5,670 bases of DNA from Candidatus Micrarchaeaceae archaeon (GTDB taxonomy: Archaea; Micrarchaeota; Micrarchaeia; Micrarchaeales; Micrarchaeaceae), in the NCBI GenBank assembly GCA_027310535.1, contig DAIDAQ010000024.1, positions 1 to 5,670 on the forward strand, written 5' to 3'. The notes beneath the pieces were generated by a model that made no database searches, had not been told where the DNA came from, and saw only the letters and a list, made by a program, of their open reading frames with translations. Numbering within the stretch: the stretch's first letter is position 1; each line of letters opens with the position of its first letter. Shown here piece by piece: positions 1-4,826 of the stretch. The position numbers and the translations under genes are program-made.

Positions 1-1
1 G

Positions 2-694
2 GCGCAGGCGAGCTCAACAGTCAACAGGGAGATAGTGAAGAGCGCAAAGGAGCTGCTCTCCCTGATGGGGGTATACCACATCAATGCACCCGGCGAGGGG
101 GAGGCGCAGGCGAGCGTGATGTGCAAGGAGAGGATGGTGGACTTAGTGGGCAGCCAGGATTATGACACCCTCCTGCTGGGCGCCCCGCTGATAGCGAGAA
201 ATCTGACGGTATCAGGGAGGAGGAAACTTCCGGGAAAGAACATCTACATAAATGTGCGGCCTGAGCTTGTCGACCTTGGGGAGACTCTCGGGAAGCTCCA
301 GGTCACACAGGAGCAGCTCGTCTGGATAGGGATGATGCTCGGCACTGACTTCAACGAGGGGATAAGGGGCATCGGGCCTGTGAATGCGCTGAAGATCGCA
401 AGGACCTCGGCGAGCCTTGCGGATGTCGTCAGCACAGTCAAGAAGAGATTCAACGCCGAGTTCGAGGTCGAGCCTAGGGAGATAGTCAGGATGTTCGAGG
501 AACCTGAGGTCGCAAAGGTGAGCGTGGCCGAGGTCGAGGAGGGTCTAAGGCTGAGGGCGGACGAGCGCGCCCTTGTCAATTTCATGTGCAAAGAGCATGG
601 CTTCAGTGAGGACAGGATATCAAAATATTCGGCGAAGCTCGCCTTGCTGAAGGGAAGGCAGAGGCAGCAGGGGCTTGGCGCTTTTGTGCGCTGA
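2..694 (+). CDS. fen: Flap endonuclease 1 (FEN-1), 5'-truncated by the window edge
   Basis: FEN-1 is a structure-specific 5' nuclease that removes 5' flaps during Okazaki-fragment maturation and repair, held on DNA by the PCNA clamp. The frame is open from base 2, giving 230 residues of a protein usually near 340, so the N-domain and its first catalytic aspartates lie outside the window. Visible in order (numbered from base 2): the I-domain motif APGEGEAQA with metal ligands E32 and E34; SQDYDTLL with D53 and D55; GTDFNEGIRGIG with D116 and the start of the helix-hairpin-helix; then a charged C-terminal region. The last residues, QQGLGAFV (222-229), fit a PCNA-interacting PIP box (Q-x-x-L-x-x-F-V), with Val at the usual final aromatic position. 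The GTG at 35 is internal, since homology continues upstream of it. Family assignment is secure. Confidence 0.97.
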   Translation, partial: AQASSTVNREIVKSAKELLSLMGVYHINAPGEGEAQASVMCKERMVDLVGSQDYDTLLLGAPLIARNLTVSGRRKLPGKNIYINVRPELVDLGETLGKLQVTQEQLVWIGMMLGTDFNEGIRGIGPVNALKIARTSASLADVVSTVKKRFNAEFEVEPREIVRMFEEPEVAKVSVAEVEEGLRLRADERALVNFMCKEHGFSEDRISKYSAKLALLKGRQRQQGLGAFVR

Positions 695-715
695 GGCACC
701 GTAGAAGACACCAAA

Positions 716-720
716 TTTTT
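716..720 (+). terminator. Oligo-T tract after FEN-1
   Basis: A run of five T residues lies 22 bases after the FEN-1 stop, just before a TATA box. Archaeal RNA polymerase commonly terminates at short U-tracts without a strong hairpin. The tract is short, so this is suggestive only. Confidence 0.35.
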
Positions 721-727
721 GTAAACA

Positions 728-735
728 CTATAAAT
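728..735 (+). promoter_or_regulatory. Candidate TATA box in the FEN-1/Hsp20 gap
   Basis: The octamer CTATAAAT follows a purine-rich stretch (GTAAACA) that could act as a BRE. Its centre is about 231 bases before the Hsp20 start, too far to be the Hsp20 core promoter because a closer TATA box exists. It would start a transcript near 755-759, inside the gap, so it would serve a non-coding RNA, a very long Hsp20 leader, or nothing. Confidence 0.35.
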
Positions 736-927
736 TACATACCACTAAATGGGTAGGTTGCGGTTTCAGCTAAAAATCGTCTCAGGGCTCTTGGATTGCC
801 CTCTCCTACGTATCTTTTTACTGGCACAACGCATGCTTCACTTACCAACCTGTAGAGTATTCTCTCGACAAAAAGCCACCTTCCCAGCACGTTTTCCTGA
901 AGGGCACGAGTTAGTACGAACTTTTTC

Positions 928-941
928 GCAAAGAATAAATA
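928..941 (+). promoter_or_regulatory. BRE/TATA promoter of Hsp20, leaderless
   Basis: GCAAAG (928-933) followed by AATAAATA (934-941) looks like an archaeal BRE plus TATA box. The TATA centre is about 25 bases before the Hsp20 ATG, and no Shine-Dalgarno sequence precedes that ATG. The transcript would therefore begin at or next to the start codon. Confidence 0.65.
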
Positions 942-962
942 GATAGCGATTGTTACACTTGC

Positions 963-1403
963 ATGCCAGCGGACTGCGAGCAGGGCGACGAAGAGAACAG
1001 GGAGATAAACAACTTCAACAGGTTTGTCTCCAGGATAATCGAGACCATAACAGATGCGGTGCATGAGGAAAAGGGCGCAAAAACTGACATGGAAGGTGTG
1101 CCAGAAGCTCGCAGCCGCGATGTGAGGGAGGAACCATTCGTGGAGACGATGGCCGATGGAGCGTCTGTCACGGTGATTGTAGATGTCAGAGGGATGAACA
1201 GGGAGGACATAAAGGTCATGGCGCGCCAGACCTCTGTTGAAGTCAGCTTTTCCGGCTGCAATGGCGGGCGCACGCGCCAGATCATGGTGCCGTGCGTCGT
1301 GGACGCAGACAGATCCTATGCTACGCTCAAGAACGGCGTGCTGGAGATAAGGCTCGCAAAGGCAGATGAAGGGGAGGCGAAGGCCGTGCAGATGCTTGAA
1401 TAG
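963..1403 (+). CDS. hsp20: Hsp20/alpha-crystallin family small heat-shock protein
   Basis: Small heat-shock proteins are ATP-independent cytoplasmic chaperones that form oligomers and hold unfolding clients in a refoldable state. At 146 residues this one has normal length. Residues 1-55 form a polar, variable N-terminal arm with a short hydrophobic patch (FVSRIIETI, about 21-29). The alpha-crystallin domain covers roughly 57-140: DVRGMNREDIKV (74-85) corresponds to the usual 'elPGv.kedI.V' strand, and the family signature A-x-x-x-N-G-V-L is present as ATLKNGVL (120-127). The C-terminal I-x-I anchor is not strict; VQM at 142-144 may stand in for it. The ATG at 963 fits a leaderless transcript from the TATA box at 934-941. 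Family call is secure; clients are unknown. Confidence 0.93.
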   Translation: MPADCEQGDEENREINNFNRFVSRIIETITDAVHEEKGAKTDMEGVPEARSRDVREEPFVETMADGASVTVIVDVRGMNREDIKVMARQTSVEVSFSGCNGGRTRQIMVPCVVDADRSYATLKNGVLEIRLAKADEGEAKAVQMLE

Positions 1404-1418
1404 AAAACCGGTGTGGAA

Positions 1419-1535
1419 ATGCAGAAGAGTGTCAGGAAATCGAACAGAAAAATAGGGAAACCGTACAGGAAGAAGACGAAGGCGAGCAGGCTCAAGAGGC
1501 ACCACAGGAGGCTCCTAAAGCGGCAGAGGAGATAA
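1419..1535 (+). CDS. 38-residue extremely basic mini-protein
   Basis: An ATG-to-TAA frame lies 15 bases after the Hsp20 stop, with a weak Shine-Dalgarno-like GGTGTGG (1410-1416). It encodes 38 residues, of which 19 are Lys or Arg, two are His and none is Asp or Glu. The C-terminal part reads SRLKRHHRRLLKRQRR. Such a composition over a whole frame is unlikely by chance, and its arginines are mostly AGG, as in the surrounding genes. By analogy with tiny basic ribosomal proteins it probably binds RNA or DNA; the R-R-L-x-K-R-x-R-R pattern recalls eL41, but this is only a hint. It is in the same frame as Hsp20 with just the TAG between, so it would be co-transcribed. Function not established. Confidence 0.65.
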   Translation: MQKSVRKSNRKIGKPYRKKTKASRLKRHHRRLLKRQRR

Positions 1536-1540
1536 GTGCC

Positions 1541-1563
1541 TAAGGCAGCGTGGTGCGACCTTA
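1541..1563. terminator. Inverted repeat between convergent genes
   Basis: TAAGG (1541-1545) and CCTTA (1559-1563) are exact inverted repeats around a 13-base loop, in the 30 bases separating the stops of the mini-protein (+) and the transglutaminase-like gene (-). It could act as a bidirectional termination or 3'-end stabilising hairpin. No T-tract follows on either strand, so the call is weak. Confidence 0.25.
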
Positions 1564-1565
1564 CC

Positions 1566-2177
1566 TCATTCTATGTCTATGTAGACCTGGTCGTTGAACT
1601 CATAGGCGGTCGTGTTTTCGTTTATGCTGAACTGCCTCAGCATCTCATCCTTGCCTCCGAATTCGCCTATCGAGCCGCTGGCGAGGTCGAAGATCGTGAA
1701 GGTGCCATTGTAGTCGTAATAAACCCTTATCACCTTGCCGGCCATGTTCATCACGACAAGCACGCGCGCCGACGGGTTGCCGAGCGCGATGAAGAGGCTG
1801 CAGAGCAGTATGTTCCTGTCCATCCCGTCGCCGCATGAGAAGGACATCGCCTCCTCTGGGGTAAGCCAGAACTGCACGGGCAGCATTATCTCGTCTATCC
1901 CCTTCTGCACGAACGTAAAAGCGGCGATGCTGGCCTCCTTGAAGTTTGCCTCGTAGAAGTAGTTTGGTATTGAGTCCTGTATCTCCTTTGCCTTCTTTTC
2001 CACAAGTTGGGAATTGGGCATGACGAGCCTTGGCAGCTCCGCGACCGCGACCTCCTCCTTTTCTTCGATGTAATCCTTGTAGCGCGATATTATAAGCAGA
2101 TATATCTGGTTGAGGCGCTTCAGCCGCTCGTTTTCGGCCTCTGCCTGCTCAATGCTGCCAGCGGCGGCGTTTTCCAT
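1566..2177 (-). CDS. Transglutaminase-like fold protein, catalytic residues apparently lost
   Basis: The 203-residue protein starts with a charged helix likely to be coiled coil (about 8-42, containing QAEAENERLKRLNQ), followed from about 56 by a transglutaminase-like (papain-fold) core. Its TPEEAMSFSCGDGMDRNILL region (106-125) lines up with the family pattern 'tPeETl..g.GDCeDkAiLLasLL.alG'. By spacing to ALG (131-133), the nucleophilic Cys is replaced by Gly118. The segment AGKVIRV (146-152) matches 'GHvyvev', with Lys148 for the catalytic His, while Asp164 in TIFD is kept. Cys115, three residues early, is the only nearby thiol. I infer a non-enzymatic, perhaps binding, role. The ATG at 2177 is preferred because a TATA box sits 25 bases upstream; an upstream TTG at 2282 would add 35 unlikely residues. 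Family call is moderate. Confidence 0.8.
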   Translation of the reverse strand: MENAAAGSIEQAEAENERLKRLNQIYLLIISRYKDYIEEKEEVAVAELPRLVMPNSQLVEKKAKEIQDSIPNYFYEANFKEASIAAFTFVQKGIDEIMLPVQFWLTPEEAMSFSCGDGMDRNILLCSLFIALGNPSARVLVVMNMAGKVIRVYYDYNGTFTIFDLASGSIGEFGGKDEMLRQFSINENTTAYEFNDQVYIDIE

Positions 2178-2197
2178 ACAAATATGTATCAGAATAC

Positions 2198-2205
2198 CAA
2201 TAAAA
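2198..2205 (-). promoter_or_regulatory. TATA box of the transglutaminase-like gene
   Basis: On the - strand this reads TTTTATTG, in an AT-rich stretch centred about 25 bases before the ATG at 2177. There is no Shine-Dalgarno sequence before that ATG, so a leaderless transcript is likely. The box supports the shorter start. Confidence 0.5.
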
Positions 2206-2451
2206 CATTTTTGGTGCAGGGCCGCTAATATGGAGTTGACATTTACATGTTCATGCTTTGTTGAAAAACTATTTGGCTGCAAGGCTGACTGCCACCATAT
2301 GGAAGTTCTTTATTGCCGCAAAATTTCACACATCATAAATACGCCTTTGCTTGGTTGGCAATAATCTGGGAGCGTTCATCACCTCTTCCCAGTAAAGTAT
2401 TTGTCAGATATACGGCCGCTGCAGGATGAATGGTGAAACGCCACGTTCTGC
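2206..2451. other. Non-coding gap with two inverted repeats
   Basis: With the promoter and start region, 274 bases lie between the ferredoxin stop and the transglutaminase-like start, both genes being on the - strand. No frame here looks coding. Two exact inverted repeats stand side by side: TTATTGCC (2310-2317) with GGCAATAA (2357-2364), 39 bases apart, and CTGGGA (2366-2371) with TCCCAG (2387-2392), 15 bases apart. The second lies about 60 bases beyond the ferredoxin stop and could stabilise or end that transcript. Inside the wider repeat, CATAAATA (around 2334-2341, + strand) resembles a TATA box. No tRNA or complete box C/D sRNA was recognised. Confidence 0.35.
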
Positions 2452-2823
2452 TTACTTGTATATGGAGACGTACTTTGTGCCTGTGTCGTCCGTTATGTGT
2501 ATGCACTCGCCCTCGCACTCTATCAGGCAGGCCTGGCAGAGGATGCAGGCAGAGCCGTTCAAGGCAACAGAGAGCCCTCCCGAGCTGCCATCGTTATCGT
2601 TCTCGAAGTGCTTGTGGCCATCATTGACCCCATCCCACTTCTTCTTCACAGAGCTGTCACTGACCCCCTTCCACTTTGCATCCTCGGGGGCCGTATCGGC
2701 GTTCGCCTCGGGATTGACCTTGCCTCCTACGTTCCTGCTCTTCATCGCGAAGACCGCAACAGGGCAGACGTCAAAGCAGTGCTGACAGCCTGTGCATTTC
2801 GGCTTGTCGATATAGACATCCAT
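2452..2823 (-). CDS. 2[4Fe-4S] ferredoxin with a 60-residue central insert
   Basis: This is a small cytoplasmic electron carrier of the bacterial-type dicluster ferredoxin family. It is 123 residues, about twice the usual 55-65. Cluster motif one is C10-x2-C13-x2-C16-x3-C20-P near the N terminus; motif two is C93-x2-C96-x2-C99-x3-C103-E, with Glu104 where Pro is usual and an extra Cys107. Between them, residues 29-91 form a hydrophilic, low-complexity insert that contains a near-repeat (KWKGVSD at 50-56, KWDGVND at 62-68), two histidines (70, 72) and an acidic ENDNDGSS stretch (74-81). The insert differs from the N-terminal histidine extension of zinc ferredoxins. No partner oxidoreductase gene is adjacent. 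The gene has its own TATA box and stands apart from rpl12 by 81 bases. Confidence 0.92.
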   Translation of the reverse strand: MDVYIDKPKCTGCQHCFDVCPVAVFAMKSRNVGGKVNPEANADTAPEDAKWKGVSDSSVKKKWDGVNDGHKHFENDNDGSSGGLSVALNGSACILCQACLIECEGECIHITDDTGTKYVSIYK

Positions 2824-2853
2824 AGTACCATGCCTTTGATCTTTGTGCTATTC

Positions 2854-2868
2854 GTTAAATACGCTTTT
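2854..2868 (-). promoter_or_regulatory. BRE/TATA promoter of the ferredoxin gene
   Basis: On the - strand AAAAGCG (2868-2862) is followed by TATTTAAC (2861-2854), a good BRE plus TATA pair. Its centre is about 34 bases before the ATG, giving a leader of roughly 8 bases. An imperfect palindrome, GCTTT-T-AAAGC on the + strand (2863-2873), overlaps the BRE and could be an operator, though it may be chance. Confidence 0.6.
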
Positions 2869-2883
2869 AAAGCATGTAGTCGG

Positions 2884-2889
2884 AAAAAA
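2884..2889 (-). terminator. Oligo-T terminator of the L1-L10-L12 operon
   Basis: Six consecutive T residues on the - strand begin 15 bases after the L12 stop and precede the ferredoxin promoter. This is the usual form of an archaeal U-tract terminator and supports ending the ribosomal operon after L12. Confidence 0.55.
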
Positions 2890-2904
2890 GGCAGCGGACA
2901 ACAA

Positions 2905-3204
2905 TCAGCCGAACAGGCTTGCGAGTCCTCCAGCAGCGTCCTCCTCGCTCTTCTTGTCCTCCTTCTTTTCCTCCTTCTTCTGCTGCTGCACTGCTGCGGA
3001 CGCCTGGGCCGGGGCTGCCGCCTGCATGCTCTGGGCGTTCTTTATCACGTCCTTTATGTTGACGCCCTTGAGCGAATTAGCGACCGCCTTCGCCTGTGCC
3101 TCGTCAGGCTGCATCCCTGCGGCCCTGACTACATCCACTATGCCCTTCTCGCTTATCTCCTTGCCTGCCGCATCAAGCAGCAATGCAGCATATACATATT
3201 CCAT
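2905..3204 (-). CDS. rpl12: Archaeal ribosomal stalk protein L12 (P1-type)
   Basis: The stalk protein of the large subunit binds L10 as dimers and recruits translation factors to the GTPase centre. The 99-residue length is typical. Residues 1-58, starting MEYVYAALLLDAAGKEI, form the helical dimerisation domain characteristic of archaeal and eukaryotic P proteins. An Ala/Gln-rich hinge (about 61-75) follows, then a Lys/Glu block (76-89) and the factor-binding tail GGLASLFG (92-99). The ATG at 3204 is chosen over an in-frame ATT-region extension up to 3237 because homology begins at MEYVY and because AGGTGA sits 4 bases upstream. It is last in the rpl1-rpl10-rpl12 operon, 29 bases after the L10 stop. 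Confidence 0.96.
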   Translation of the reverse strand: MEYVYAALLLDAAGKEISEKGIVDVVRAAGMQPDEAQAKAVANSLKGVNIKDVIKNAQSMQAAAPAQASAAVQQQKKEEKKEDKKSEEDAAGGLASLFG

Positions 3205-3208
3205 GGTT

Positions 3209-3214
3209 TCACCT
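3209..3214 (-). promoter_or_regulatory. Shine-Dalgarno site that fixes the L12 start
   Basis: AGGTGA on the - strand, 4 bases before the ATG at 3204, is a full match to the archaeal anti-Shine-Dalgarno core. It confirms the start and allows L12 to be translated at a higher rate than L10, as its multiple copies per ribosome require. Confidence 0.8.
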
Positions 3215-3233
3215 TTCATTGCATTGTCTAGTA

Positions 3234-4100
3234 TCATTGTTCTTTGCCTTCAGCGCTGTCCGCAGCCGGCGCTATTGGCACGCCCTTTGCCTCGAGCACA
3301 GCGCGCTCTATTAGCTTCTCTATTATACCCCTGTCGTAGAGCTTCTGCTGCACGCCGAGGCACACGGCATTCATGTACGCCTTCTCTACTATGGAGCTGA
3401 TGGTGTACTGGTTTACGATGTTGGACTCGAAGCTGAGCCTGAGGGCAGAGGCGAACGCCCTTGCTATGTCTGCAGCGACGCTCTCACTGGTTATGGAGAG
3501 CGCTCTACTGTTGAACACCATCCCGCCATAAAAGACCGCATACGGCTCTATCTTCGCGGTGAACGGAGTTATGTTGAGGCTGTGCAGCGCCTTTGCCATG
3601 CCTGTTGTAACGACCTCGCCCTGCTTTATCGTCTTGTCCTTTGCGATGACGACCTTGCCTTTCTGTATCTGAACGTCGATGCCCGCCTGCTTCAGCTCTG
3701 TCACCGCCTGGCCAGGCTGCAGCGTCGTCTCCTGGCTCGGTATCGTTATGTCGACCGGGGCCGCCTGGTTCGGCTTTGCGGAAAGCTTCAACACGTTCTC
3801 ACGGAGTCTCGCGGCGAGCTCAAACGGGCCGATGTCCGTGAGTACGATGGCGCAAGTGCCGCCCAGGCACTTGCTGAGCTCCTTTGTGCTGCTGTTACCC
3901 TCTAGTATCCTGCCAAGCAGGCTCTTCCTTCCGAGAATGAACTGCGCCTCCCCGCGCAGCCTGTTCTTTGAGAGCTGGAGGAGCCTGTCAGGCGTCCCGT
4001 CAAGCTGTATGATGGCAACCGACTTGCAGCTCCTCAGTGCAGCCATGCCGTCTTTGACAAACCTCTGCTTCTCGCTCTTTGTAAGCATGGAACCACTCAC
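3234..4100 (-). CDS. rpl10: Ribosomal stalk base protein L10 (uL10/P0), without the usual acidic tail
   Basis: L10 anchors the stalk on 23S rRNA and carries L12 dimers along a C-terminal helical spine. The 288 residues begin with the rRNA-binding domain (SVAIIQLDGTPDRLLQ, then LRGEAQFILGRKSLL), continue through the archaeal insert (VDITIPSQETTLQPGQ, about 116-131, then GKVVIAKDKTIKQGEVV) and end in the spine (SNIVNQYTISSIVEKAYMNA onward). The protein stops at APAADSAEGKEQ; the Gly-Leu-x-x-Leu-Phe-Gly tail common to archaeal P0 is absent, and the spine seems to have about two full L12-binding segments. The GTG start at 4100 overlaps the L1 stop (GTGA), implying translational coupling; the ATG at 4088, four codons later, is an alternative. 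Confidence 0.94.
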   Translation of the reverse strand: MSGSMLTKSEKQRFVKDGMAALRSCKSVAIIQLDGTPDRLLQLSKNRLRGEAQFILGRKSLLGRILEGNSSTKELSKCLGGTCAIVLTDIGPFELAARLRENVLKLSAKPNQAAPVDITIPSQETTLQPGQAVTELKQAGIDVQIQKGKVVIAKDKTIKQGEVVTTGMAKALHSLNITPFTAKIEPYAVFYGGMVFNSRALSITSESVAADIARAFASALRLSFESNIVNQYTISSIVEKAYMNAVCLGVQQKLYDRGIIEKLIERAVLEAKGVPIAPAADSAEGKEQ

Positions 4101-4726
4101 ATTATCCTCACTGGCGGGCTCATCGTAAGCTTGACATACACAGAGCGTATGCTCTGCTTGCCCACCTTCTTTATAATCTCGCTAAGCACTGCATCCATAT
4201 TGGCGGCCACCTGCGGGGCCTGCATGCTCTCAGTCCCTATCATGCAGTGCACTGTAGGGAGATACTTGCCCTTGCTCCTTATGTAGATGGACTTTGTTGC
4301 GCCCTGCACCATCGCGAGCGGATCCCCTGTTATCGGCTTGGGCATCTTGTTCCTCGGGCCTAGGAACTGGCCAAGCGCCTTCGCTATCTGCGGCATCATG
4401 GCGGGCTGCGCCACCAGCTCGTAGCTGAGCAGCTCATTCTGCTTCGATGGGCTTGAAGAGAGCTCTTGGAGCTCGCTGCTCCTTATTATCCTGGCTCCGG
4501 CTGCGCTGAGTTTTTGCACAACTGCTGCGTCGTCAGTGAAAGCCGCAACCTTCCCTTCCTTCCCTTTACCGTTCGGCAGGGCGATGGCGATGTTAAGACT
4601 GTTGTCGGTCTTCGAGAAGTCGATCCCGCGGAAGTTGATGGCAAGCTCTATACTCTGCGTGAACTTCCTCTTACCCTTGCCCCCTTCCAATAGGGCCTCG
4701 ACCTTCTTTGCTTGCTCTTGATCCAT
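4097..4726 (-). CDS. rpl1: Ribosomal protein L1 (uL1)
   Basis: L1 forms the mobile L1 stalk that moves deacylated tRNA out of the E site, and in methanogens it also represses its own mRNA. The 209 residues match the archaeal family length. The second domain carries the signature ALGQFLGPRNKMPKP (117-131), and the C-terminal rRNA-binding segment reads SVYVKLTMSPPVRI (195-208), close to the family 'sVyv.ttmGpsvri'. The ATG at 4726 is set by GGAGGGA five bases upstream. It is the first gene of rpl1-rpl10-rpl12; its last bases overlap the L10 start by four. The TATA box at 4798-4805 and the leader hairpin just before the start suggest where regulation acts. Confidence 0.97.
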   Translation of the reverse strand: MDQEQAKKVEALLEGGKGKRKFTQSIELAINFRGIDFSKTDNSLNIAIALPNGKGKEGKVAAFTDDAAVVQKLSAAGARIIRSSELQELSSSPSKQNELLSYELVAQPAMMPQIAKALGQFLGPRNKMPKPITGDPLAMVQGATKSIYIRSKGKYLPTVHCMIGTESMQAPQVAANMDAVLSEIIKKVGKQSIRSVYVKLTMSPPVRIM

Positions 4727-4730
4727 TGAA

Positions 4731-4759
4731 TCCCTCCTGCAGATTGCAGTCAGACGGGA
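4731..4759 (-). promoter_or_regulatory. Leader hairpin covering the L1 Shine-Dalgarno site
   Basis: In the L1 mRNA leader, CTGCA (4749-4745) pairs with TGCAG (4741-4737) around a three-base loop ATC. TCCC (4759-4756) pairs with GGGA (4734-4731). Between the two helices is an asymmetric internal loop, six bases (GTCTGA) against two (GA). The Shine-Dalgarno GGAGGGA (4737-4731) is thus mostly in or beside paired bases. A two-helix element with an asymmetric internal loop is the general form of the L1 autoregulatory target in methanogens and of its 23S rRNA site. I could not match the conserved loop bases, so L1 binding is an inference. Confidence 0.45.
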
Positions 4760-4797
4760 AAAACAGTAACATTCAGCTCTCTATTAGTGGCACAAAC

Positions 4798-4805
4798 TAT
4801 ATAAA
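4798..4805 (-). promoter_or_regulatory. TATA box of the L1-L10-L12 operon
   Basis: The - strand reads TTTATATA, a near-consensus archaeal TATA box, 21 bases after the stop of the preceding gene. It predicts a start near 4776 and a leader of about 50 bases, unlike the leaderless genes elsewhere in the window. Confidence 0.75.
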
Positions 4806-4826
4806 CTTATCCGCGTACCGCCGGCA

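Larger units (their letters stand above)
695..962 (+). other. 268-base gap between FEN-1 and Hsp20, with hairpins
   Basis: No convincing protein gene lies here. An open frame at 749-946 (65 codons) has codon use unlike its neighbours (many CTA, TTA, CTT and CGA codons), no ribosome binding site and no recognisable motif. The stretch does hold pairing segments: 753-760 with 846-853 (8 pairs, two G-U), 784-788 with 798-802 (AGGGC/GCCCT, 9-base loop), 879-883 with 899-903 (CCTTC/GAAGG), and 908-912 with 919-923 running into T residues at 922-926. With the TATA box at 728-735 this would frame a transcript of roughly 170 bases. No tRNA T-arm, box C/D pair or CRISPR repeat was found. A structured small RNA is possible but unproven. 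Confidence 0.3.

Noticed and set aside
906..930. tRNA T-arm-like GTTCGTAC on the - strand
   Set aside because: The flanking bases do not form the five-pair T stem and no anticodon or acceptor stem is nearby.
749..946. 65-codon + strand frame in the FEN-1/Hsp20 gap
   Set aside because: Codon use differs from the neighbours, no motif is visible, and the nearest TATA box is only about 17 bases from its ATG, which does not fit a leaderless start.
735..1505. 256-codon open frame on the - strand opposite Hsp20 and the gap
   Set aside because: It is antisense to a clear Hsp20 gene and to the basic mini-protein, its translation is rich in His, Arg and Leu with no motif, and it has no promoter or ribosome binding site. 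It results from the codon bias of the + strand genes.
2178..2282. 35-residue N-terminal extension of the transglutaminase-like protein from a TTG start
   Set aside because: The extension shows no family similarity and crosses the TATA box at 2198-2205 that fits the ATG at 2177.
2376..2384. Box C-like GTGATGA on the - strand, possible C/D sRNA
   Set aside because: No box D (CTGA) follows at a suitable distance and no C'/D' pair is present; the only CTGA lies upstream of it.
2497..3231. 244-codon + strand frame across the ferredoxin and L12 genes
   Set aside because: It is antisense to two certain genes and its translation is low-complexity Leu/Arg sequence, mirroring the Lys/Glu and Ala codons of L12.
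3205..3237. 11-residue N-terminal extension of L12
   Set aside because: Homology starts at MEYVY, the extension overlaps the L10 stop, and the Shine-Dalgarno AGGTGA lies inside it, directing initiation at 3204.
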